Of a stretch of 64,000 nt of DNA, positions 43,088 to 52,025 are shown piece by piece. Source of the stretch: Reichenbachiella carrageenanivorans. GTDB lineage: Bacteria; Bacteroidota; Bacteroidia; Cytophagales; Cyclobacteriaceae. The number at the start of each line of letters is the position of its first letter. The stretch's first letter is position 1. The stretch spans positions 186,001 to 250,000 of the forward strand of contig NZ_CP106735.1 of assembly GCF_025639805.1 (NCBI RefSeq), in the 5' to 3' direction. The notes under the pieces are model-generated. The model made no database searches and was not told the origin of the DNA. It was given only the letters and a program-made list of their open reading frames with translations. Made by a program: the position numbers and the translations under genes.

Positions 43088-44413
43088 ATGAAGCTAATTC
43101 GTGCACTGACCTTTTTGATCATTACCTCCATTTTACTACCTGCCTGTGTAGGGTTCAAAACCAAAATCAGTCAAAATCAGCTCAAAAAAAGCCTCGAAAA
43201 ATCAGCCACTTTCAATAGTCATCTCACAGGATTTGCGCTTTATGATCCCCTAGACAGCAACTTCCTCTACACTTGGAATGAAAACAAATACTTCACCCCA
43301 GCATCCAACACCAAATTACTCACCTTCTACGCAGGCCTTACGCTCCTGCGAGACTCTGTGCCTGCGCTGAAATACAAACTCAAAGGCGATTCTTTGTTTT
43401 TCACTGGTACAGGCGATCCCACTTTCTTACACCCCGACTTCGAAGATCAACCGATCTTTGAGATGCTAAAAGACACAACTCACAGCCTCCATTATGTGGA
43501 GTCGGTACTCGAAGATGAAAAATTCGCACCCGGCTGGTCTTGGGAAGACTACGAATACTATTTCCAACCTGAGCGATCAGCCTTTCCTATCTATGGCAAT
43601 ACGATCAGGTATGTCTACGATTCGATTCAAGACCAATTTCACGTAACGCCTTCCTTTTTCGCCGACTTTGCTGAAATACGGCCGATCGATTCCGAAAAAG
43701 TAGTACCTAATCGACTCAAGCGCACCAACATTTTTAGCTTTGCACCAGACTCTGGACGCAGCACATACAAAAACGCTGTTCCTTTCCTGACCTCTGACGA
43801 ACTAACCGTAGCTCTGCTCGAAGACACACTTAAACGTAAAATACATTGGGTAGAGGATTTCGTATTTGATAGCTCAAAACTAGCATACAGCCGCCCAGTC
43901 AACCAGCTCTTTGCCTTCATGCTCAAACGCAGCGACAATCTGGCTGCAGAGCAAATCCTCTACCTCTGTGCTTCGGAAATGAGAATGCCACTAGCGGCAG
44001 ATCCTATCCTTCGATTCACACAAAATGAAAACCTACGTATCAGTCCTTATCCCCCCATTTGGAAAGATGGCAGCGGCCTCTCCCGATACAATCTCATGAC
44101 TCCCAAAACAATGATTGGAGTTTTAAACTATATATCCACGGAGATTCCTATTGATGAAATGAAGCAGCTACTAGCTGTAGGCGGTGTGGATGGCACTCTC
44201 AAAAACTGGTATAAGCCTCTAGACGAAGAAGCACCTTATGTATTTGCCAAAACTGGTACGCTAAGCAACATCCATAACCTGACAGGCGTCATCCGAACCA
44301 AATCTGGCCGAGACTTGTTCGTCAGCTTTATGAACAACAACTATCCTTCTAGTTCTAGGCCTGTCAAACTCGAAATGGAAAAAGTAATGCGGCTCATTTA
44401 TGAGCGATTTTAG
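43088..44413 (+). CDS. dacB: D-Ala-D-Ala carboxypeptidase/endopeptidase (PBP4, S13)
   Basis: 441 residues with a lipoprotein-like signal (ILLPAC, Cys about 20). The three penicillin-binding motifs are in place: S73-N-T-K76 (PASNTKLLTF), S282-D-N284 (KRSDNLAAEQ) and K388-T-G (FAKTGTLSN), with the large S13 insertion between the first two. It trims D-Ala or cleaves cross-links in periplasmic peptidoglycan. Single gene. Confidence 0.92.
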   Translation: MKLIRALTFLIITSILLPACVGFKTKISQNQLKKSLEKSATFNSHLTGFALYDPLDSNFLYTWNENKYFTPASNTKLLTFYAGLTLLRDSVPALKYKLKGDSLFFTGTGDPTFLHPDFEDQPIFEMLKDTTHSLHYVESVLEDEKFAPGWSWEDYEYYFQPERSAFPIYGNTIRYVYDSIQDQFHVTPSFFADFAEIRPIDSEKVVPNRLKRTNIFSFAPDSGRSTYKNAVPFLTSDELTVALLEDTLKRKIHWVEDFVFDSSKLAYSRPVNQLFAFMLKRSDNLAAEQILYLCASEMRMPLAADPILRFTQNENLRISPYPPIWKDGSGLSRYNLMTPKTMIGVLNYISTEIPIDEMKQLLAVGGVDGTLKNWYKPLDEEAPYVFAKTGTLSNIHNLTGVIRTKSGRDLFVSFMNNNYPSSSRPVKLEMEKVMRLIYERF

Positions 44414-44461
44414 TCCACTTGACTAGGCTTTTACTAAAAGCTACACCATTGCTAAGTGTGC

Positions 44462-44520
44462 TGTTCATACGAACATGCAACCACTCAAATAAAATATTAA
44501 TTGCATATACAACTAATTAA
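44462..44520. promoter_or_regulatory. Two palindromes in the marR-RND promoter region
   Basis: TGTTC-ATAC-GAACA (44462-44475) is a perfect palindrome. TTAATTG...CTAATTAA with an inner TTG-CATATA-CAA core (44497-44520) is an imperfect one of the size and AT-richness of MarR-type operators. A TAAACTTTG element (44532-44540), one base longer than the -7 consensus, precedes the marR ATG by four bases. Confidence 0.45.
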
Positions 44521-44544
44521 ATCTTTCCTCGTAAACTTTGCGGC

Positions 44545-45018
44545 ATGGAAGAAAATTCATTCTCAGAATTGGACAAAACAATACTGCCTTGGCTAGGCCG
44601 TACGATGAAAGCTTTAGATCACTTTCTAAATGACCAATTTGAATCCCATGGTCTCAATCTTACCAAAGCACAATTCGTTGTGCTCAAAGTTCTCTCCCAT
44701 CAAAGTAGTATCGCCCAAAATAACCTTGCCTTTATTACCAACCGTGACAAAACTTCACTCACCAGACTAATAGACACCATGGAAAAGAAAGGGCTGGTGA
44801 TAAGATCTTCCGATCCTAATGACAAAAGAATCAAGCTGGTAAGCATCACTACAGAGGGGAAATCAAGTGTAAAAACAGCAATCCCTATGCTCCATGAGAC
44901 TATAAAAAAGATACAAACCGACATTGACCCAGCTGACCTACAGACGACAATCGAAGTATTTAAAAAAATAAGTAAGAATATAAATGCTGACGAGCTCACA
45001 GCTCCTATCAATCAATAA
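44545..45018 (+). CDS. MarR-family transcriptional regulator
   Basis: 157 residues with a winged-helix core: LTKAQFVVLKVLSH, the recognition part NNLAFITNRDKTSLTRLIDTME, quoted in part, and the wing SSDPNDKRIKLVSIT with the conserved Asp-x-Arg. It lies 6 bases before the RND adaptor gene, so it is the first gene of the efflux operon and probably represses it, possibly through the palindromes just upstream. Confidence 0.93.
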   Translation: MEENSFSELDKTILPWLGRTMKALDHFLNDQFESHGLNLTKAQFVVLKVLSHQSSIAQNNLAFITNRDKTSLTRLIDTMEKKGLVIRSSDPNDKRIKLVSITTEGKSSVKTAIPMLHETIKKIQTDIDPADLQTTIEVFKKISKNINADELTAPINQ

Positions 45019-45024
45019 ACTTTT

Positions 45025-46140
45025 ATGAAAAGACAACTATCTATCGTAGCAGGTGTAGTGATCATCGTAGGGGGATTTTTCGGATCCCAAATGATCATGA
45101 ATAGCAAAAAGGATCAGAGACCTCCGGCTCAAAAAACCTTAAGTACTGTATTTACCCAAAAGGTAAAAAACCAAAACATCAGTGTGAGTCTCATCGAAAA
45201 TGGCAGACTAATAGCCAAAAGAAAAGCAGATCTGTATGCCGAAGTACAAGGGGTGATGGAACCTACAAGCAAAGCTTTTAAACCAGGTATCAAGTACAAC
45301 AAAGGTGAAACACTCGTTAATATAAGAAGCAACGACGCTTATGTAAACTTGCTTGCGCAAAAAAGTGTTTTGCAAAATTTGGTCACCAGTATATTGCCTG
45401 ACCTCAGATTAGACTACCCAGAGGCCTACTCCAAATGGAATGCTTATGTCTCCCATTTTGATATAGAAGCTCCTATAGCCAAGCTCCCTGAGACTTCGTC
45501 CGAAAAAGAGAAATATTTCATCACGGGTAAGAACATCTATACCACATACTACAACACCAAAAATCTGGAAATCCTGCAAGGCAAGTATAAAATCCGCGCA
45601 CCATATACTGGTGTACTTACAGAAACTTTAGTAAACCCAGGGACAGTAATCCGCACAGGCCAAAAGCTGGGCGAATTTATCGACCCCTCGGTATATGAGT
45701 TAGAAGTGGCCATTAGTCAATCCATGCTGCCAGCACTATCTATAGGCAAAAAGGTAAAAGTAACTAACCCTAACGCTGGAGATAAAACATGGACAGGCAG
45801 AGTCTCTCGTATCAACGGTAAAGTAGACGCTACCACACAAACAGTACAAGTATACATCGAAGTAGCTAGTGATGACTTGAAGGAAGGCATCTACCTAGAA
45901 GCCGAAATCTCAGGTGAAGAAATCGCCAATGCTGTAGAGCTTGACAGAAAACTCCTCGTAGAAGGCGATAAAATATACACAGTAGAAGACAATAAACTCA
46001 AACTTCTCCCTGTAGACATCGCCCATAAGACAGACAAAACGGTCGTCGTTACCAACCTAAAGGATGGCACTGAGATCACCTCCAAAATCATCCCAGGTGC
46101 ATTCGAAGGCATGGAAGTCAAAATCTCAACTCAAAATTAA
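45025..46140 (+). CDS. RND efflux periplasmic adaptor (membrane-fusion protein)
   Basis: 371 residues. An N-terminal membrane anchor (about 5-22) precedes an adaptor with VSLIENGRLIAKRKADLYAE, quoted in part, the lipoyl half-motif KYNKGETLVNI, a coiled-coil hairpin, YKIRAPYTGVLTETLVNPGT as the second lipoyl half, then the barrel domain. It joins the pump 6 bases downstream to the TolC-type channel. It lacks a Cys for lipidation. Confidence 0.92.
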   Translation: MKRQLSIVAGVVIIVGGFFGSQMIMNSKKDQRPPAQKTLSTVFTQKVKNQNISVSLIENGRLIAKRKADLYAEVQGVMEPTSKAFKPGIKYNKGETLVNIRSNDAYVNLLAQKSVLQNLVTSILPDLRLDYPEAYSKWNAYVSHFDIEAPIAKLPETSSEKEKYFITGKNIYTTYYNTKNLEILQGKYKIRAPYTGVLTETLVNPGTVIRTGQKLGEFIDPSVYELEVAISQSMLPALSIGKKVKVTNPNAGDKTWTGRVSRINGKVDATTQTVQVYIEVASDDLKEGIYLEAEISGEEIANAVELDRKLLVEGDKIYTVEDNKLKLLPVDIAHKTDKTVVVTNLKDGTEITSKIIPGAFEGMEVKISTQN

Positions 46141-46146
46141 ATCTGA

Positions 46147-49100
46147 ATGCAGAAGATAATAGATCACTTTATTAAGTATTCGGTAGCAGGTTGGGTGTTA
46201 GTCATCGCCTTTACCTTTCTGGGTACTGTTGGATTTCTCAATTTGAAATCCTCCTTTTTCCCATTGGTAGAAAGCCGTATTATCTCGGTCAACGTGACTT
46301 ACCCTGGCGCCTCTCCCCAAGAAATGGAAGAAGGAATTGTACTCAAAATAGAAGACAACATCCGTGGGCTTGTAGGTATTGATAGATTCACCTCTACATC
46401 GTCCGAAAACTCAGCCTCTATAAGTATAGAAGTACTAAAAGGCTACGACATAGATGCCGTACTCGCTGATGTGAAAAATGCTGTAGACAGAATCCCCTCC
46501 TTTCCTGTAGGCATGGAGCCGGCGATTATTTCCAAGGGCATATTCATTACCGAAGCCGTAACTATGGCAATCAGTGGCACCAACATACCACTCACTGCCC
46601 TTAAAACCATTGCCAGAGATGTAGAAACAGACCTTAAAAATCTGGAAGGTATCTCTCAGGTCGAAGTGACTGGATATCCTGAAGAAGAAATTGAAATCGC
46701 TGTCAATGAAGACAAATTGCGAGCGTACAACCTTACTTTTCAGCAAGTGGCTAGTGCCGTTTCCTCTACCAACATTCTGGTAACAGGTGGAACAATCAAA
46801 ACCGCTACAGAAGAATACCTGATCCGTGTAAGCAACCGCCGTTACCATGGCGACGAGCTAGATCACATCATTGTAAAAGCTACCTCTTCTGGAGAATTAG
46901 TTCGACTGATGGATGTAGCCGAAGTACGTGACAGATGGTCGGAAACTCCAGATCGATCTTACTACAACGGGGAAAGTTCCGTGAGAATACAGGTAAATGC
47001 CACCATCTCAGAAGACCTCATTGATGTAGCAGAAAAAACCAAGGCCTACATTGCCAAGTTCAACGAAGAACATGACAATGTACAAATCCACATTACTCGA
47101 GATTCGTCTATCACAATCATACAGCGTTCGGAACTACTACTTACTAACGGTGTACAAGGCATGCTACTTGTCCTGTTCTTTTTAGCCATTTTCTTAAAGC
47201 CAAGATTGGCTTTTTGGGTTGCCTTCGGGTTACCTATATCATTCTTTGGCATGTTTATGCTGGCTGGCTTTTTTGGTGTCACCATCAACGTACTATCGCT
47301 CTTCGGGATGATCATCGTAATCGGTATTTTGGTAGATGATGGTATCGTAATCGCAGAAAACATCTATCATCATTATGAAAAAGGGAAAAGCCCGATACAA
47401 GCGGCCAGAGAAGGCACAGCAGAAGTCATCCCTGCTATTTCTTCTGCCATCCTAACCACCCTCGTGGCATTCTCTACTTTCTTTTACCTCGAAGGAAGAA
47501 TTGGAGAATTTTTCGGTGAAGTGTCTACCATTGTGATTCTCACATTAAGTGTATCTCTTATAGAAGCACTGATCATTCTACCTGCTCACGTGGCACATTC
47601 CAAAGCACTATCGAAAGATCAGAAATCATATATATTCAACCGTGTAGCCGATCGTTTCATGGCTTGGGTACGAGACAAAGTGTATGGGCCTATTCTCACC
47701 TTTTTCTTACAACACAGAGTACTGGGTTTCGCTATTCCCATTTTCTTGTTCTTACTCACCATTGGCTCTATCGGTGGTGGTATCATCCGTGTCACTTTCT
47801 TCCCTCAGATTGCCAGCGATAGGATTTCGGTTTCTTTGAAAATGCCACAAGGCACGCATGAATCGATTACGGACTCGATCATTGCACACATTGAAAACGT
47901 AGCATGGGAAGTAGGCAAAGAATTTGACAGCCAACAAGAAAAAGACGCCATCGAAAATATAGTGAGACGTATGGGGCCTGGCACCTCTACTGCCTCCCTC
48001 AATATCAATCTATTGGCGGGGGAAGATCGAAATTTCCCATCGCACGAAATGACTTCTGTTTTGCGAGATAGAGTAGGTCCTATACATGGTGCCGAAAGTG
48101 CAGTATTTGGCTCTGGTGGCAACTTTGGCGGAAAGCCAATTTCTCTGGCACTCCTCAGCGACAATATCGAGGAACTGAAAGGTGCCAAACAGATGATGAA
48201 AACTTACCTACAGTCCAATCCGCTCGTGAAGGATATTGAAGACAACGACCCTCAAGGGATCAAAGAAATCAAAATCACGCTAAAAGATGGTGCCTATGCT
48301 ATGGGCTTCCGATTGAATGATGTGATCAGTCAGGTACGGTCAGGTTTTTTCGGCTTCCAAGCCCAAAGATTTCAAAGAAGAAGAGACGAAATCAAAGTCT
48401 GGGTACGATACGACAAAGAAGAACGCTCATCGATCAAAAATCTAGATGATATGAGAATCGTAAATGCCTCTGGCGATCGAGTACCACTAAGAGAGATCGT
48501 GAATTACGAAATAGCTAGAGGAGAAATCTCTATCAATCACTTGAATGGCAAACGAGAAATCAGAATAGAAGGAGATCTCAAAGACCCTAAAACAAGTGCA
48601 ACAGACATCATGAACACGGTAAAAGCCGAAATGCTCCCAGAGCTCAAGGCAAAATATCCACATGTGACAGCAGAATTTGAAGGACAAAATAGAGAAGCCA
48701 ATAAGACTACTGCTTCTGCCAATGCTGTTTTGCCCATCATCATCTTCTCCATCTTTGTGATCATTGCCTTTACATTTAGGTCGATCAGTCAGCCGTTTTT
48801 ACTATTGCTCATGATCCCATTCAGTTTGATTGGAGTGGCATGGGGACACTGGATTCATGATTTCCCTATCAACATCCTCTCGTTCTTAGGTATCATCGCA
48901 CTGATCGGTATCGTGGTGAATGACGGCTTGGTACTCATCGGCAAAATGAACGCCTATCTCAAAGAAGGCATGGCCTATGAAGAAGCATTGATTTCTGCTG
49001 GTAAGTCAAGATTTAGAGCTATTTTCCTAACCTCTATCACTACTGTGGCAGGACTTACTCCGTTGATTTTCGAAACCAGCCGACAGGCACAGTTTCTAAT

Positions 49101-49290
49101 CCCCATGGCCATCGCTGTGGCATACGGCATCATACTGGCCACGGTACTGACCCTCATCATGCTCCCCATGATGCTATCCACTGGCAACACCATAAAGGTA
49201 TATACCATCTGGCTATGGACAGGGACCAAGCCTACACCAGAAGAAGTAGAAAGAGCTGTAAAAGAATTAAAAGTTGAAAATGAAGATTAA
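46147..49290 (+). CDS. RND efflux permease (HAE1/AcrB-type)
   Basis: 1047 residues, full length. A first helix at about 13-33, then the porter domain beginning VNVTYPGASPQEMEEGIV, TM2-6 with the proton-relay pair D397-D398 (LVDDGIVIAENIY), second porter domain, TM8-12 including GIVVNDGLVLIGKMN. This is the proton-driven pump of a tripartite system exporting drugs, detergents or similar compounds; the substrate is not evident. The downstream TolC gene starts inside its end (overlap 11 bases). Confidence 0.95.
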   Translation: MQKIIDHFIKYSVAGWVLVIAFTFLGTVGFLNLKSSFFPLVESRIISVNVTYPGASPQEMEEGIVLKIEDNIRGLVGIDRFTSTSSENSASISIEVLKGYDIDAVLADVKNAVDRIPSFPVGMEPAIISKGIFITEAVTMAISGTNIPLTALKTIARDVETDLKNLEGISQVEVTGYPEEEIEIAVNEDKLRAYNLTFQQVASAVSSTNILVTGGTIKTATEEYLIRVSNRRYHGDELDHIIVKATSSGELVRLMDVAEVRDRWSETPDRSYYNGESSVRIQVNATISEDLIDVAEKTKAYIAKFNEEHDNVQIHITRDSSITIIQRSELLLTNGVQGMLLVLFFLAIFLKPRLAFWVAFGLPISFFGMFMLAGFFGVTINVLSLFGMIIVIGILVDDGIVIAENIYHHYEKGKSPIQAAREGTAEVIPAISSAILTTLVAFSTFFYLEGRIGEFFGEVSTIVILTLSVSLIEALIILPAHVAHSKALSKDQKSYIFNRVADRFMAWVRDKVYGPILTFFLQHRVLGFAIPIFLFLLTIGSIGGGIIRVTFFPQIASDRISVSLKMPQGTHESITDSIIAHIENVAWEVGKEFDSQQEKDAIENIVRRMGPGTSTASLNINLLAGEDRNFPSHEMTSVLRDRVGPIHGAESAVFGSGGNFGGKPISLALLSDNIEELKGAKQMMKTYLQSNPLVKDIEDNDPQGIKEIKITLKDGAYAMGFRLNDVISQVRSGFFGFQAQRFQRRRDEIKVWVRYDKEERSSIKNLDDMRIVNASGDRVPLREIVNYEIARGEISINHLNGKREIRIEGDLKDPKTSATDIMNTVKAEMLPELKAKYPHVTAEFEGQNREANKTTASANAVLPIIIFSIFVIIAFTFRSISQPFLLLLMIPFSLIGVAWGHWIHDFPINILSFLGIIALIGIVVNDGLVLIGKMNAYLKEGMAYEEALISAGKSRFRAIFLTSITTVAGLTPLIFETSRQAQFLIPMAIAVAYGIILATVLTLIMLPMMLSTGNTIKVYTIWLWTGTKPTPEEVERAVKELKVENED

Positions 49291-50602
49291 TAAGCTAATA
49301 TATATAGCCACTGGATGGCTCTTGATCGGTACGCCGCTCCATGCGCAAGAGATGCTCACGAAGTCCGATGCCGTGTCGATCGCGCTCGAAAACAACTTCG
49401 ATATTCGGGCGGCCAACAACGACTTGGAGATTTCTGAAAATAGCGCCAAGATCACCAACAGTGGGTACTTACCCAATGTCTCTGGGTCAGCTGGCACCAA
49501 TTTTTCTCGAACCAATTCGGATCTGACACTTACCGATGGCTCTAGTACGACGATCAACGGAGCACCTTCATCAGACGCCAGTGCATCACTCAATCTCGAC
49601 TACACGGTATTCGATGGATTTGGTAGAATGTACGATTATAAAAAGCTGAAGGAAAATTACAACCTGAGTGATCTTCAATCACGGGCTGTCATGGAAAACA
49701 CATTGGTCAATCTATTTGTGTCTTACTACGAAATCGCGAGGCTTTCAGAAAATGAGCTTAACCAAAAGCAGACGCTAGACATATCGAGAGAGCGATGGCT
49801 CAGGGCCAAATACAGTTTCGAATTCGGTCAAAATAGCCAGCTTGACATCTTGAATGCCGAGGTAGATTACAATACGGACAGTATTAATTACCTGACTATA
49901 GTCCAACAATTGAAAAACGAAAAGCGGAATCTTAATCTACTCATGGGAAGGGATGTAAGCATTACTTTTGATGTCGACACCCTGATTATTTTTGAAGAAA
50001 ATCTAGATTATGAAGTATTGAATGCTTTGGCTATGGAAAAAAATGCCACTCTCAATATAGAGCAAGGTTTACTGAGAAATTCTCATTACGACATCAAAGT
50101 AGCCAGTTCATCTATGATTCCAAAAATCGGCCTCAATTCATCTTATGGATGGAATAAGAACAAATTTGCCCCTGGCAACTTCTTGTCCGAAAGGCAATCG
50201 ACCTCTCTCAACATAGGTGCTTCGCTGACATGGAATATTTTCGATGGTGGCTTATCCAATACCCGACGGCAAAATGCCAAACTGGCCGCCGAAAATCAGC
50301 TGATCAATGTAGAACGCACTGAGCTAGATCTGGAACGCCAGATGCAAAACGCATGGACCGTATACCAAACGGCACTCTTTGTACTACAAGCCGAAAAGAA
50401 AAACTTAGAAACCAATTATCGTAATTTCGACCGATCCAAAGAGCAATATGGTTTTGGACAGATTACTTCTATCGAGTTTCGACAGGCACAGTTCAACCTG
50501 CTTACTGCCAATCTGAACTACAACCAAGCCAAGTACAGCGCCAAAATCGCCGAATTGGTTTTGCTCCAGCTCAGTGGCACCATACTCGAGGCTCAATTTT
50601 AA
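49280..50602 (+). CDS. TolC-family outer-membrane channel
   Basis: 440 residues from the ATG at 49280 (a TTG six bases earlier is possible). The signal peptide ends at TPLHAQ. The mature protein has the two-fold TolC layout: SKSDAVSIALENN-like start of the first half, alpha-barrel helices with ARLSENELNQ, and a second half from IKVASSSMIPKIGLNSSYGW on, ending in a LLQLSGTIL helix. It overlaps the pump gene and completes the MarR-adaptor-pump-channel operon. Confidence 0.92.
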   Translation: MKINKLIYIATGWLLIGTPLHAQEMLTKSDAVSIALENNFDIRAANNDLEISENSAKITNSGYLPNVSGSAGTNFSRTNSDLTLTDGSSTTINGAPSSDASASLNLDYTVFDGFGRMYDYKKLKENYNLSDLQSRAVMENTLVNLFVSYYEIARLSENELNQKQTLDISRERWLRAKYSFEFGQNSQLDILNAEVDYNTDSINYLTIVQQLKNEKRNLNLLMGRDVSITFDVDTLIIFEENLDYEVLNALAMEKNATLNIEQGLLRNSHYDIKVASSSMIPKIGLNSSYGWNKNKFAPGNFLSERQSTSLNIGASLTWNIFDGGLSNTRRQNAKLAAENQLINVERTELDLERQMQNAWTVYQTALFVLQAEKKNLETNYRNFDRSKEQYGFGQITSIEFRQAQFNLLTANLNYNQAKYSAKIAELVLLQLSGTILEAQF

Positions 50603-50629
50603 TCAGCTGTAAACAGGCATCCGTTTAAA

Positions 50630-50690
50630 AATCACATCATTTTCATCAAGGGTTAGTACTTCACCGTCTAACCCTTGATACTTGTGATTC
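50630..50690. other. Strong long hairpin after the efflux operon
   Basis: A perfect 12-bp inverted repeat ATCAAGGGTTAG / CTAACCCTTGAT (50646-50657 with 50669-50680), loop of 11, enclosed by a second pair AATCAC / GTGATT (50630-50635 with 50685-50690). There is no U-tract on either strand. It sits between the tolC-type stop and the MFS gene and may be a factor-assisted terminator, an mRNA 3'-end protector or a protein site for the MFS promoter. Confidence 0.5.
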
Positions 50691-50749
50691 GTCTCAAAAA
50701 TTCAACCAAAAAACCCGTTGTTCGTTAGTCCCTTCGAACTACTTTACAC

Positions 50750-51961
50750 ATGAACAAAGGTCAACTCAACACCAGAATCATATTGTTTTCGTTATGGCTC
50801 TTGATGTTTGCGGCTAGTAGCCAATTTTTCATCATGTCGCCCATCCTATCTCAAATAGGTGAGCAACTACACATTCCTGAATCGCTCCGCGGCACCTTAA
50901 TCACTGCCTATGCCATCACGTTAGGCATTATAGCACTGATCACAGGCCCCATCTCGGACCGGATAGGCCGGCGCAAGATTTTACTGATCGGAGCGGGTGC
51001 CATGGCTGTCTCCTTGCTCATGCACCAGTTAGCCATAGACTATTGGTCTATGCTAGGGCTTCGTATTTTGGCAGGTTTGGCTGGCGGAATACTCACAGGC
51101 TCCTGTGTCGCTTATATTGGCGACTATTTCCCCTGCGAAAAGAGAGGCTGGGCCAATGGCGTGATTGCCACGGGCAGTGCTGCTGGTCAAATATTGGGCA
51201 TACCTGCAGGCACAGTACTCGCTGGAGAAATAGGTTTTTTTGCCCCTTTTCAGTTTTTTGGATTTGTAATGGTCTTTGCCTTTTTGCTCATCCTATGGAA
51301 ACTCCCCCAACCCCAAGTATCCAACTCCAACTGCCCACTAAACCTAACCCACACTATCAAAAAATATTGGGAAATCCTTCATATCCCCTCTGTCAAAACC
51401 ATTGCGATGGGATACTTGCTTATGTTTCTGAGCATCTCGTCTTTCATTGTCTATTTCCCCACTTGGCTAGAAAATTCCTTTCATGCCAATAGCTATAATA
51501 TAGCCGTACTCTTTTTGATTGGAGGCTTGGCTACAGTATTCACTGGACCTATATCAGGGATGATATCTGACAAGACAGGCCGAAAACAAATCATCATATT
51601 CTCTAACCTCCTCTTGGTTATTATCATGCCCCTGAGTGTATTTCTTTTAAATATGAATCATGAGATGTATTACGCTGTGTTTTTTATCATTATGCTACTC
51701 ATAGTAGCCCGCATGATACCTTTTCAAGCCTTGGCTTCGGAAGTAATCCAAGACAGTCAGAGAGGCAGAATGATGAGCATGACTATTTCTATTGGCCAAC
51801 TCGGCATGGCCATGGGCTCGGGGCTATCAGGATTGATCTATACTCAGGTAGGATTTATCGGCAATGCTACTCTGGCAGCCATGGCCTCATTCCTGATGGC
51901 TTTTCTTATCCAAAAATTCATTCCCGAAAAGGGTCTGACAGTTCAAGGTGCTAAGGGATAA
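50750..51961 (+). CDS. MFS transporter
   Basis: 403 residues with about twelve membrane segments. The loop 2-3 motif of the major facilitator superfamily is clear (GPISDRIGRRKILLIG), with a weaker copy in the second half (ISDKTGRKQIIIF). The overall look is of the drug/sugar efflux (AraJ/Bcr-like) branch. Substrate unknown. It lies 147 bases after the RND operon and is convergent with the aldehyde dehydrogenase gene. Confidence 0.9.
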   Translation: MNKGQLNTRIILFSLWLLMFAASSQFFIMSPILSQIGEQLHIPESLRGTLITAYAITLGIIALITGPISDRIGRRKILLIGAGAMAVSLLMHQLAIDYWSMLGLRILAGLAGGILTGSCVAYIGDYFPCEKRGWANGVIATGSAAGQILGIPAGTVLAGEIGFFAPFQFFGFVMVFAFLLILWKLPQPQVSNSNCPLNLTHTIKKYWEILHIPSVKTIAMGYLLMFLSISSFIVYFPTWLENSFHANSYNIAVLFLIGGLATVFTGPISGMISDKTGRKQIIIFSNLLLVIIMPLSVFLLNMNHEMYYAVFFIIMLLIVARMIPFQALASEVIQDSQRGRMMSMTISIGQLGMAMGSGLSGLIYTQVGFIGNATLAAMASFLMAFLIQKFIPEKGLTVQGAKG

Positions 51962-52025
51962 AATTCGCAAAAAAACAGTGTCTATTTAACCGCGAAACAT
52001 AAGGGATTGAAAAGTTTCTTTCTAC

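Noticed and set aside
44427..44441. GCTTTT-ACT-AAAAGC hairpin after dacB
   Set aside because: Weak AT-rich stem with a three-base loop and no U-tract; not called as a terminator.
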